Source: an uncultured Collinsella sp.
GTDB lineage: Bacteria; Actinomycetota; Coriobacteriia; Coriobacteriales; Coriobacteriaceae
Assembly: GCA_900556285.1 (NCBI GenBank)
Contig: USOF01000049.1
Location: 1-7,147, forward strand
Direction: 5' to 3'
Length of the DNA stretch: 7,147 nucleotides
Shown here: one piece after another, positions 1-5,865 of the stretch
How positions within the stretch are numbered: the stretch's first letter is position 1
Layout of the letters: each line of letters begins with the position of its first letter
Position numbers and translations under genes: made by a program
The notes under the pieces: generated by a model
What the model saw: the letters and a program-made list of their open reading frames with translations, nothing else
What the model was told of the DNA's origin: nothing
The model's database searches: none

Positions 1-39
1 CGTCAGATTGCCGCTTAGGGGCGTTTGCAGCGTCGAGCC

Positions 40-67
40 GTTACGCGGTTTGGCAAAACCGCGTAAC
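40..67 (-). terminator. Perfect 12-bp hairpin after dapH, probable operon terminator
   Basis: Bases 40-51 and 56-67 are perfect reverse complements around the 4-base loop 52-55. On the minus strand the hairpin starts three bases after the dapH stop codon (72-70), so it sits where the dap operon transcript should end. Neither side has a run of T, so it is not a textbook intrinsic terminator. It may stop polymerase with Rho, protect the mRNA 3' end, or work in both directions against a convergent gene outside the window. Confidence 0.55.
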
Positions 68-69
68 TT

Positions 70-789
70 CTACAGCTGGCGCAGGCCCTCTTCCAGGCCG
101 GTCTTGCTGTCGGTCTTCTCGTCGCGCATCTTGATGGCGCGGGCGGGGACACCGGCCACGACGGCGCCGGCGGGGACGTCCTCGACGCACACGGCGCCGG
201 CGGCAACTACAGCACCCTTGCCCACGTGCACGCCTTCCAGGACCACGGCGTTTGCGCCGATCATGACATCGTCCTCGATGATGACGGGCGTGGCGCTGGC
301 GGGCTCCACAACGCCTGCCAGCACGGTGCCGGCGCCGATGTGGCAGTTCTTGCCCACGGTGGCGCGACCGCCCAGCACGGCGCCCATATCGATCATGGAA
401 CCCTCGCCGATAACGGAGCCGATGTTGATGATGGCGCCCATCATGATGACGGTACGGTCGCCAATCTCGACGCGGTCGCGGATGATCGCGCCCGGCTCGA
501 TGCGGGCGTTGATGCCCTTAAGGTCGAGCATGGGCACGGCGGAGTTGCGGCAATCGTTTTCAACGTCGTAGTAATCGATGGAATCGGCATTGGCGTCCAG
601 GATGGTCTTGAGCTCGTCCCAGTCGCCAAAGACGGTCTTGCCGCGACGGCCGCCGTAGACATGTGCGTCGCCCCAGGCAACCTTCATGCCCGGCTTCTCG
701 CGCACGTACAGCTTGACGGGCGTCTTTTTGGGCGCGGTGGCGATGTAGTTGATAATCTCCTGTGCATCCATCTCGGCTGCGTTGCTCAT
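70..789 (-). CDS. dapH: 2,3,4,5-tetrahydropyridine-2,6-dicarboxylate N-acetyltransferase
   Basis: This cytoplasmic enzyme transfers acetyl from acetyl-CoA to tetrahydrodipicolinate, the first step of the acetylase branch of meso-diaminopimelate and lysine synthesis. The 239-residue product matches the usual length of DapH (B. subtilis YkuQ, about 236). Residues 1-88 form the DapH N-terminal domain. The segment at 78-91 ([14 protein letters not shown]) is characteristic of the family. Residues 94-215 are left-handed beta-helix hexapeptide repeats ([50 protein letters not shown]). The C-terminus ends ELRQL-like (GLRQL), as in B. subtilis as I recall it. The ATG at 789 has an AAAGGAG site (805-799) at 9-base spacing. 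It is the last gene of the operon, 39 bases after dapB. It is DapH and not the succinylase DapD, because DapD has a different N-terminal domain. Recognition is by recalled family similarity, without a search. Confidence 0.95.
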   Translation of the reverse strand: MSNAAEMDAQEIINYIATAPKKTPVKLYVREKPGMKVAWGDAHVYGGRRGKTVFGDWDELKTILDANADSIDYYDVENDCRNSAVPMLDLKGINARIEPGAIIRDRVEIGDRTVIMMGAIINIGSVIGEGSMIDMGAVLGGRATVGKNCHIGAGTVLAGVVEPASATPVIIEDDVMIGANAVVLEGVHVGKGAVVAAGAVCVEDVPAGAVVAGVPARAIKMRDEKTDSKTGLEEGLRQL

Positions 790-828
790 TTGCTATCTCT
801 CCTTTGGGTGGATTCGGTTGATACCTGG

Positions 829-1569
829 TTAGGCAAACATGACCTTGTCGAACGTATAGAAGCCGAGTTCGCGGGTGACGAGCTTCTGCGCGGCTGCCAA
901 GGCGCCGTTGACAAAGATCTGACGGCTCGTGGCGCGGTGGGTGAGCGTGACCTCCTCGTCCTGGCCAAAGAAGCTCACCTCGTGCACGCCGGCGACGGTG
1001 CCGCCGCGCAGCGAGTGCATACCGATTTCCTTGGGATCGCGTGCTCCGCACATGCCCTCGCGGCCATAGACGGGGTGGTAGCCTGCCTCGGGCTCGGCTT
1101 CGACGACGGCGTCGAGCAGCAGCTTGGCAGTGCCGCTGGGGGCGTCGACCTTTTGGTTGTGGTGCGTCTCGACGATTTCGCAGTCAAAGCCGGGCAGCTC
1201 GCGTGTGGCCTGCGCTACCAGATGGCGCAGGGCTGCGATACCGATGGAGTAATTGCCCGAGTGCATAACGCGGGTGTTCTGGCCCAGCTCACGCAGGCGG
1301 TCCATCTGCTCGGGGGTGTAGCCTGTGGTGCCTGAGACCAACGCCGCGCCCGTGCGCTCGACATAGGCGACGACGGCGTCGAAGGTCGCGACGTTCGAGA
1401 AGTCGATGATGACGTCGGCAGCCGGTGCGTTCTCGAGCTCGCTCAAATCGAAGCCAATCTGGGCCACGATATCAAAAACGGGCTGCCCGGCGGCGTCGAC
1501 AATGCCTTCGGCGGTAGTGCGGATGAGCGAGCCCATGCGGCCCGTTCCCATAATGACGGTCTTAATCAA
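829..1569 (-). CDS. dapB: 4-hydroxy-tetrahydrodipicolinate reductase
   Basis: DapB reduces hydroxytetrahydrodipicolinate, the DapA product, to tetrahydrodipicolinate with NAD(P)H in the cytoplasm. The 246-residue protein is slightly shorter than the 265-270 typical of enterobacteria, within family range. The Rossmann nucleotide loop is GTGRMG at 8-13, SGTTG lies at 79-83, and the signature ETHHNQKVDAPSGTA spans 134-148, with the general-acid His pair (136-137) and substrate-binding Lys140. LRGG at 187-190 and GVHEV at 194-198 continue the substrate domain. The start is TTG at 1569: the next Met in frame is residue 7 and would remove the first beta strand needed for the nucleotide fold. An AAGGGAG site (1585-1579) lies 9 bases upstream. 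The start overlaps the dapA stop by 8 bases, so translation is probably coupled to dapA. The stop is TAA at 831-829. Confidence 0.94.
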   Translation of the reverse strand: MIKTVIMGTGRMGSLIRTTAEGIVDAAGQPVFDIVAQIGFDLSELENAPAADVIIDFSNVATFDAVVAYVERTGAALVSGTTGYTPEQMDRLRELGQNTRVMHSGNYSIGIAALRHLVAQATRELPGFDCEIVETHHNQKVDAPSGTAKLLLDAVVEAEPEAGYHPVYGREGMCGARDPKEIGMHSLRGGTVAGVHEVSFFGQDEEVTLTHRATSRQIFVNGALAAAQKLVTRELGFYTFDKVMFA

Positions 1570-2452
1570 GTAGACCAGCTCCCTTCAGAGCATCGGTAAG
1601 TGCGGCTCGCGTGTCGTCTGCCATGGGGCACAGCGGCATACGGTAGTTTGCCTCGATCATGCCCATCTGGGCGAGCGCTTCCTTGACGGGGATGGGGTTG
1701 ACCTCGCTAAAGAGGGCGTTGATGAGCGGCTGGCCGGCAATCTGGATATCGCGGGCGCGCGCTACGTCGCCGTCCAGATAAGCGCGGCACATGTCGTGTA
1801 CAAGCTGCGGCTGCACGTCGGCCCACACGCTGATGGTGCCCGAAGCGCCCAGGCTCATGAGCGGCACTGTGAGTGCATCCTCGCCCGAGTACATGCGGAA
1901 ATCGTCGGACAGCAGGTGGGCGATCTTGGCCGCGTAGGCGACGTTGCCCGAGGCCTCCTTGATGCCCATGATGTTGGGGTGCGCGGCTAGGCGCTCTACG
2001 TTGCGCTCGCTGATACCGCAGCCGCAGCGGCCGGGGATGTTGTACAGGATGCAGGGGATGTCAACGGCATCGGCGACGGTCTTAAAGTGCTGATAGATAC
2101 CCTCTTCGTTGGACTTGTTGTAGTAGGGGGTAATGAGCAGCAGGCCGTCGGCTCCCAAGCCCTGGTAAGTAAGCGACTTGGTGAGCATGGTCTGCGTGGA
2201 GTTGGAGCCTGAGCCGGCGATGACGGGGACGCGTCCTGCAACATGCTTGACCACGGCGGCGACGACGGAGTTGTCCTCGTCATCGGTCATCGTGGCGCTC
2301 TCGCCGGTGGTGCCCAGGGTGAGAATGGCGTCGGTGCCATTTTGCAAGTGGAAATCGATAAGGCGCTCGAGCGCGTCAAAGTCGACACTGCCGTCCTTTT
2401 TAAACGGCGTAACCAGGGCGACGATTGAGCCCTCGAGATTGCGGATGTCCAT
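1562..2452 (-). CDS. dapA: 4-hydroxy-tetrahydrodipicolinate synthase, internal start within the fused frame
   Basis: DapA condenses pyruvate with aspartate semialdehyde, the entry step of the diaminopimelate branch. From the internal ATG at 2452 the product is 296 residues, against 292 for E. coli DapA. It begins MDIRNLEGSIVALVTPF, where GSIVA-VTP is the family's normal N-terminus. Counted from this Met, the catalytic residues are Thr48, Thr49, Tyr137, Arg142 and Lys165. Six bases upstream is a full AAGGAG Shine-Dalgarno site. The natural length, canonical N-terminus and strong ribosome site indicate that DapA can be translated on its own from the lysA-dapA message. Whether the long frame is also translated through cannot be told from sequence. 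This entry describes the 3' part of the fused CDS, not a second gene copy. Confidence 0.8.
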   Translation of the reverse strand: MDIRNLEGSIVALVTPFKKDGSVDFDALERLIDFHLQNGTDAILTLGTTGESATMTDDEDNSVVAAVVKHVAGRVPVIAGSGSNSTQTMLTKSLTYQGLGADGLLLITPYYNKSNEEGIYQHFKTVADAVDIPCILYNIPGRCGCGISERNVERLAAHPNIMGIKEASGNVAYAAKIAHLLSDDFRMYSGEDALTVPLMSLGASGTISVWADVQPQLVHDMCRAYLDGDVARARDIQIAGQPLINALFSEVNPIPVKEALAQMGMIEANYRMPLCPMADDTRAALTDALKGAGLLD

Positions 2453-3871
2453 GTTCTTCTCCTTCGCCTCCGCGATCTGGATGCGTTTGTTCCATTGAGC
2501 TGCGACTGCCAGGCGCTCGTCTTGGGCGCGACGGCGGGCGCTTTCGGCGCGCGACTTGGCCAGCAGCTCTCGGCCGCACGGCAGCACGTCGAGCGTGGAA
2601 AAGTAATCGCCCGGGCGCTCGGCGCGGCGGATGAGGTCGGCCGCGCCATCGGGGCGCAGCAGGACCTCGGCGGAGCGCAGACGTCCGTTGTAGTTGTAGC
2701 CCATGGAGTAGCCATGCGCACCGGTATCGTGGATTACAAGCAGGTCACCCATGTCGATATGCGGCAGCTCGCGGTCGATGGCGAACTTATCGTTGTTCTC
2801 GCACAGATTGCCCGTGATGTCATAGGTGTTCGTGACGGGCGCCGTGGCCTTGTCGGCGCCGCCCGGCTGACCCATCACCGTAATGTGGTGGTAGGCACCA
2901 TACATGGCAGGGCGAATCAAATCGACGGCGCTTGCATCGACACCGATATAGTCCTTGTAAATCTGCTTCTCGTGGATAGCCTTGGTGACCAGACAGCCGT
3001 AGGGGCCCATCATAAAGCGGCCCATCTCAGTGCAGATGGCCACATCGCCCATGCCGGCGGGAACCAGGATCTCGTCGTATGCCGCGTGTACTCCCTCGCC
3101 GATGGCGCGAATGTCATTGGCCTGCTGCTCGGGCAGGTAGGGGATACCCACACCGCCGGACAGATTGATAAAGGCGACATGTGCACCGGTCTCGCGCTCC
3201 AGGCGCACGGCAAGTTCAAAGAGGATTCGCGCGAGCTTGGGGTAGTAATCGTTGGTGACGGTGTTGCTGGCAAGGAAGGCATGGATGCCAAAGTCCTCGG
3301 CGCCCTTGGCCTTGAGCATGCGGAAGGCATCAAAGAGCTGCTCGGTGGTCATGCCGTACTTGGAATCGCCCGGGTTGTCCATAATGCCGTTGGAAAGCTG
3401 GAACAGGCCGCCCGGGTTAAAACGGCAGCTCACCGTCTTGGGGATGGGTCCCGCGACGCGCTCGTAAAACTCAATGTGGCTGATATCGTCGAAGTTGACG
3501 ATGGCGCCCAGCTTGTCGGCAAGCTCAAAGTCTGCCGCCGGCGTGTCGTTGGACGAGAACATGATGTCATGGCCGGTGATGCCCAGCGAGCGGGCGATCA
3601 TGAGCTCGGTATAGCTCGAGCAATCGCAGCCGCAGCCGTATTCGTTGAGAATTGAGATAAGGGCCGGGTTGGGGTTGGCCTTGACGGCAAAGTACTCCTT
3701 AAACCCCGGGTTCCACGCAAAGGCGTCGCGCACTTCTTGCATGTTGCGGCGGATACCCGCCTCGTCGTATAGATGAAACGGCGTGGGGAACTGCTCGACG
3801 ATATGCTCGAGTGTCTCCTTGTCCACAAACGGCTGCTTGGCCGCATATGCCTCGTTGGGGGTCAATGCCAT
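1562..3871 (-). CDS. lysA-dapA: Diaminopimelate decarboxylase-dihydrodipicolinate synthase fusion (LysA-DapA)
   Basis: One uninterrupted 769-codon frame carries the last and an early enzyme of lysine synthesis. Residues 1-428 are a fold-III PLP decarboxylase: PLP Lys64 in FAVKANPNP, His197 in GIHAFLASN, the glycine loop SGGVGIPY (238-245), EMGRFM (282-287), CENND (357-361, with the active-site Cys357 and Glu358), and DTGAHGYSMGYNYNGR (382-397). This is the LysA variant with GAHG where many have GAYG. Residues 429-473 are a charged, probably helical linker. Residues 474-769 are a full-length DapA: TTGES (521-525), Tyr610 and Arg615 in YNIPGR, and Schiff-base Lys638 in GIKEA, each at the E. coli position plus 4 in DapA numbering. 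ATG 3871 is preceded by GCGAGG, about 10 bases away. LysA normally ends near residue 430, so the absent stop is unusual. The fused product may be a bifunctional enzyme, or mostly LysA with a tail plus separately started DapA. A sequencing frameshift is possible but not suggested, since the linker uses GC-ending codons like its surroundings. Confidence 0.88.
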   Translation of the reverse strand: MALTPNEAYAAKQPFVDKETLEHIVEQFPTPFHLYDEAGIRRNMQEVRDAFAWNPGFKEYFAVKANPNPALISILNEYGCGCDCSSYTELMIARSLGITGHDIMFSSNDTPAADFELADKLGAIVNFDDISHIEFYERVAGPIPKTVSCRFNPGGLFQLSNGIMDNPGDSKYGMTTEQLFDAFRMLKAKGAEDFGIHAFLASNTVTNDYYPKLARILFELAVRLERETGAHVAFINLSGGVGIPYLPEQQANDIRAIGEGVHAAYDEILVPAGMGDVAICTEMGRFMMGPYGCLVTKAIHEKQIYKDYIGVDASAVDLIRPAMYGAYHHITVMGQPGGADKATAPVTNTYDITGNLCENNDKFAIDRELPHIDMGDLLVIHDTGAHGYSMGYNYNGRLRSAEVLLRPDGAADLIRRAERPGDYFSTLDVLPCGRELLAKSRAESARRRAQDERLAVAAQWNKRIQIAEAKEKNMDIRNLEGSIVALVTPFKKDGSVDFDALERLIDFHLQNGTDAILTLGTTGESATMTDDEDNSVVAAVVKHVAGRVPVIAGSGSNSTQTMLTKSLTYQGLGADGLLLITPYYNKSNEEGIYQHFKTVADAVDIPCILYNIPGRCGCGISERNVERLAAHPNIMGIKEASGNVAYAAKIAHLLSDDFRMYSGEDALTVPLMSLGASGTISVWADVQPQLVHDMCRAYLDGDVARARDIQIAGQPLINALFSEVNPIPVKEALAQMGMIEANYRMPLCPMADDTRAALTDALKGAGLLD
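2459..2464 (-). promoter_or_regulatory. Internal Shine-Dalgarno site for DapA
   Basis: AAGGAG on the minus strand with a 6-base spacer to ATG 2452. It lies within codons for the linker (EAKEKN) of the fused frame. It is a better-placed site than the one preceding the lysA start, and it supports independent initiation of DapA. Confidence 0.75.
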
Positions 3872-3884
3872 GTCCCGTAAACCT

Positions 3885-3949
3885 CGCTATCCAGACGGCG
3901 CCATCTGCGCATCGAATCCGCATAGCGTGGACCCAATGTCCGGATAGCG
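3885..3949 (-). promoter_or_regulatory. Leader stem-loop between lysine aptamer and lysA, putative expression platform
   Basis: On the minus strand, bases 3949-3938 pair with 3896-3885 over 12 positions, with one G-U pair. The enclosed 41 bases can form smaller hairpins (GGAC/GTCC and GCGC/GCGC). The base of the stem abuts the AGG of the putative lysA ribosome site (3884-3882), 10 bases before ATG 3871. No T run follows any hairpin here, which argues against an intrinsic terminator and for control of translation or Rho access. How aptamer helix P1 switches this stem is not evident from the sequence alone. Confidence 0.5.
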
Positions 3950-3965
3950 CTCCCGCATTGCTGCA

Positions 3966-4099
3966 GACAGTCCTGCGAGTGTTTCCCGCAGGCCCACCAG
4001 GCTGTTCGTGCCCGAAAAACCCAGTTCGGCGGGTTTCGCCTCCCCGCGGGGTCAAAGTCTGCCGACTCGCCCGCGGCTCTTCGTGCCCGCGCCTCTATC
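3966..4099 (-). ncRNA. Lysine riboswitch (L-box) aptamer
   Basis: Read on the minus strand, the leader starts GATAGAGGCGCG and ends GGACTGTC, the two conserved ends of the lysine riboswitch. GATAG and CTGTC pair as P1. CGCGG/CCGCG follows as P2. The GGGGAGGCGAAA...GCCGAA segment matches the conserved region before P4. GGTTTTTCG pairs with CGAACAGCC around a GGCA loop as P4, with one mismatch and one wobble. CCTGCG/CGCAGG forms P5 just before the 3' strand of P1. At 134 bases it is compact compared with the usual 170-180. Lysine binding would be expected to turn down the lysA-dapA-dapB-dapH operon that starts 95 bases downstream. Family assignment is by recalled consensus; a covariance-model scan was not run. 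Confidence 0.9.
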
Positions 4100-4101
4100 A
4101 A

Positions 4102-4134
4102 GTGGTAAAGACCCTACCACGTTGCACTTTACCA
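4102..4134. promoter_or_regulatory. Nested inverted repeats in the divergent promoter region, candidate operator
   Basis: TGGTAAAG (4103-4110) and CTTTACCA (4127-4134) are perfect 8-bp inverted repeats 16 bases apart. Within them GTGGTA (4102-4107) and TACCAC (4115-4120) form a second perfect 6-bp dyad that shares the left arm. The right arm contains the -35 box of the plus-strand promoter, and the whole element lies immediately upstream of the lysine aptamer. This is where a protein controlling both divergent transcripts would be expected to bind. It could instead be an RNA hairpin at the 5' end of the lysA leader, if transcription starts upstream of 4134. Confidence 0.4.
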
Positions 4135-4156
4135 AACAAGAGTATTCGTATATAAC
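4128..4156 (+). promoter_or_regulatory. Sigma-70-type promoter for the M20 amidohydrolase
   Basis: TTTACC (4128-4133, 4 of 6 to consensus) and TATAAC (4151-4156, 5 of 6) are separated by 17 bases in an AT-rich patch unlike its surroundings. The predicted start near 4163 gives an mRNA leader of roughly 87 bases. That leader contains two small dyads (4170-4180 and 4206-4220). The minus-strand promoter for the lysine operon must lie in the same region but could not be resolved: only weak boxes are visible. Confidence 0.6.
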
Positions 4157-4249
4157 GTTTAAAAAATGCAGCATCATGCTAGAAACGAGGGCGCCACAAT
4201 CCTGCGTCACAATAGGTGACAACTGAGTTGCCCCATGAAAGGAATCCCC

Positions 4250-5437
4250 ATGACCGAGCTCCAAGAACTCCGTCGCTATCGTCGCGACCTGCATCGCATT
4301 CCGGAGCTCGACTTCGATCTTCCGCAAACTATCGCCTATATCGAGGGCGTGCTCGCTCCGCTTGCCTGCGAGGTGATCCATCCGTGCCCTAGTTGCGTGT
4401 GCGCTTTCTTCGACGCTGGCACGGGTGCCTCGCATGCCACGGCGATTCGTGCCGATATGGATGCGTTGCCTATTGCGGAGACGACGGGCGCCGCTTTTGC
4501 CTCGACGCATCCCGGCAAGATGCACGCGTGCGGCCACGACGGGCACATGGCTATGGCCCTCGCGGCGGCAACTTTTGTCGACCGTACGATTCGTGAGCAG
4601 CCGGGCGTTATTAAGCGCAACGTGCTTTTTGTGTTCCAGCCGGCCGAGGAAACAACCGGTGGCGCTAAGACGGTATGCGAGAGCGGCGTGTTCGAGCGCT
4701 ACGGGGTCGACCGCATCTTTGGCTTTCACGTGTGGCCCGATCTTCCTGCCGGTACGCTGGCGAGCTGTCCCGGTCCGCTGCTGGCGCGCTCGAGCGAGAC
4801 GCACATTCATATCCATGGCACGAGCATCCATATCGCCAAGACCTACGGCGTTCCAGTCGAGGAATCACATGACGCAGCGCTGGCGGCGGCAAAGTTCCTG
4901 GTTGCCGAGCGCGAGCTGATGGACGAGCTGGGTGCCGATGAGCCCTGCATCGGTAAGTTTGGCCTGCTGCAGGCCGGCACCGTCTGCAATGCGGTGGCGG
5001 GGGAGGCCCATGTTGCCGGTAGCTTGCGTGTGTTTACGGACGCCATGTTCGACCGTGCGCGCGAGGGCGTACGCCGTGCGCTCGACGAGGCGTGCACCGC
5101 AACGGGCTGTACGTACGATCTCGACTTTGCCGAGGGCTATCCGCCAGTCGATAACGACCCCGAGTTGTTTGCCCACATTGCGCCTGCCTTGCCCGAGCTG
5201 CAACTTGTGGACGAGCCGCTGTTAATTGCCGAGGACTTTGCTTTCTATCAGCGCCATCTGCCGGGCGTGTTCTTCTTGCTGGGCACGGGCGTGCCAGAAG
5301 GACAAGAAAACCCGATCGACGCTGATGACTGCCCAGCCTATGCGATGAGCGCCCTTCACACCGATGCCATGCTCTTCGACGAGGAAATCCTACTCAAAGG
5401 CCTCAATGTCTACAAACGATTGCTTGACTTGGAGTGA
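4250..5437 (+). CDS. M20-family metallo-amidohydrolase, candidate N-acetyldiaminopimelate deacetylase
   Basis: This is a 395-residue zinc-type aminoacyl hydrolase of the M20D (hippurate hydrolase / N-acyl-amino-acid amidohydrolase) group. Visible metal-site motifs are HACGHDGH at 92-99 (Cys94, His96), PAEE at 131-134 (catalytic Glu133, ligand Glu134), FHVWP with His160, and SALH with His370. A dimerisation domain lies between about 180 and 295. The ATG at 4250 is chosen over ATG 4235 because AAAGGA (4238-4243) sits 6 bases before it, while the earlier codon has no ribosome site. The gene is divergent from an acetylase-type lysine operon, which needs a deacetylase (DapL) of this family after the aminotransferase. 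DapL is therefore plausible, but the family is broad and related enzymes act on hippurate, indole conjugates or other N-acyl amino acids. The family is certain; the substrate is inferred from position only. Confidence 0.88.
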   Translation: MTELQELRRYRRDLHRIPELDFDLPQTIAYIEGVLAPLACEVIHPCPSCVCAFFDAGTGASHATAIRADMDALPIAETTGAAFASTHPGKMHACGHDGHMAMALAAATFVDRTIREQPGVIKRNVLFVFQPAEETTGGAKTVCESGVFERYGVDRIFGFHVWPDLPAGTLASCPGPLLARSSETHIHIHGTSIHIAKTYGVPVEESHDAALAAAKFLVAERELMDELGADEPCIGKFGLLQAGTVCNAVAGEAHVAGSLRVFTDAMFDRAREGVRRALDEACTATGCTYDLDFAEGYPPVDNDPELFAHIAPALPELQLVDEPLLIAEDFAFYQRHLPGVFFLLGTGVPEGQENPIDADDCPAYAMSALHTDAMLFDEEILLKGLNVYKRLLDLE

Positions 5438-5439
5438 TG

Positions 5440-5760
5440 ATGAGGCGCCGACAGACTGCCGTGTATAGTCCTGGTGGGTGCGGGTGCGGCCTGCTGCTGC
5501 TTCCGGTTATTGCTGTGAGCATTGGCGTGATGTTTGCGCTTGCCGGGTTGGCAGCAGCGGCACTCGTGTTGCTGATTGTGGCCATTGGCGTGACGATTTG
5601 GCTCTATCGTTGCCGCGAGCAACGTCGTGCCGACGGTAAAACCAATGTCGGCTGGGTTGTATTCCTGGTCATTGCGTACCCGCTGAGTGTCAGCTACCTG
5701 GTGTTCTTTGTCCTGTTGATGGTCAGTGCCTTTACCGGGGAATCCGTCACGGTGGGTTGA
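5440..5760 (+). CDS. Small multi-pass membrane protein, unknown function
   Basis: The product is 106 residues. It has a basic N-terminus (MRRRQ), a small GGCGCG motif at 12-17, a long hydrophobic stretch at about 18-56 (one long or, more likely, two helices), a charged loop RCREQRRADGKTN (57-69), and a further membrane helix at about 71-97. I do not recognise the family. Three in-frame starts crowd together: GTG 5434, ATG 5437 and ATG 5440. GGAG (5431-5434) gives 5-base spacing to ATG 5440, so that start is preferred. ATG 5437 would overlap the preceding stop (TGATG) and remains possible. In either case the gene directly follows the amidohydrolase and is probably translated by coupling to it. 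The arrangement suggests co-expression but gives no role. Confidence 0.72.
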   Translation: MRRRQTAVYSPGGCGCGLLLLPVIAVSIGVMFALAGLAAAALVLLIVAIGVTIWLYRCREQRRADGKTNVGWVVFLVIAYPLSVSYLVFFVLLMVSAFTGESVTVG

Positions 5761-5777
5761 TGCGCTGCCAGCAGACG

Positions 5778-5802
5778 GTTGCGCAAAGTGCGTTTGCTCA
5801 AC
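5778..5802 (+). terminator. Imperfect hairpin downstream of the amidohydrolase-membrane protein pair
   Basis: Bases 5778-5787 pair with 5793-5802 around a 5-base loop, nine of ten positions matching (one C/T mismatch). It lies 17 bases after the stop of the small membrane protein and is followed by GTTT rather than a long T run. Position favours a weak terminator for the two-gene unit. Confidence 0.4.
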
Positions 5803-5865
5803 GTTTGGATAACTGCATTGGCCGTTTACCGCAGCCTTAGCTCTCAGCTAATGAATTCAAGTTTA

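Noticed and set aside
226..1335. Long plus-strand open frame (369 codons) opposite dapH and dapB
   Set aside because: Its translation is rich in His, Asp, Gly, Ala and Val repeats typical of the complement of GC-rich coding DNA, and it lies opposite two certain genes.
2453..2600. Frameshift or sequencing error making the LysA-DapA fusion an artefact
   Set aside because: Third-position GC bias continues through the linker in the same frame and no homopolymer run stands out. It was kept only as a caveat, because raw reads are not available.
2495..3655. Plus-strand open frame (386 codons) opposite lysA
   Set aside because: Antisense shadow of the conserved LysA coding region; no recognisable domain and no plausible ribosome site.
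3872..4101. Short minus-strand open frames in the lysA leader
   Set aside because: They coincide with the structured lysine aptamer and its expression platform and show no coding character.
4206..4220. GTCAC/GTGAC 5-bp dyad before the amidohydrolase start
   Set aside because: Too short and AT-loop poor to separate from chance; not reported as an operator.
4235..4249. Upstream ATG 4235 as the amidohydrolase start
   Set aside because: It has no Shine-Dalgarno site, while ATG 4250 has AAAGGA at 6-base spacing; the five extra residues also carry the ribosome site.
4052..4831. Minus-strand open frame (259 codons) opposite the amidohydrolase
   Set aside because: Runs through the divergent regulatory region and opposite a certain metalloenzyme; basic, low-complexity composition without a known fold.
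5434..5439. GTG 5434 or ATG 5437 as the start of the small membrane protein
   Set aside because: The GGAG at 5431-5434 overlaps or is too near these codons; ATG 5440 is spaced properly. ATG 5437 was not fully excluded.
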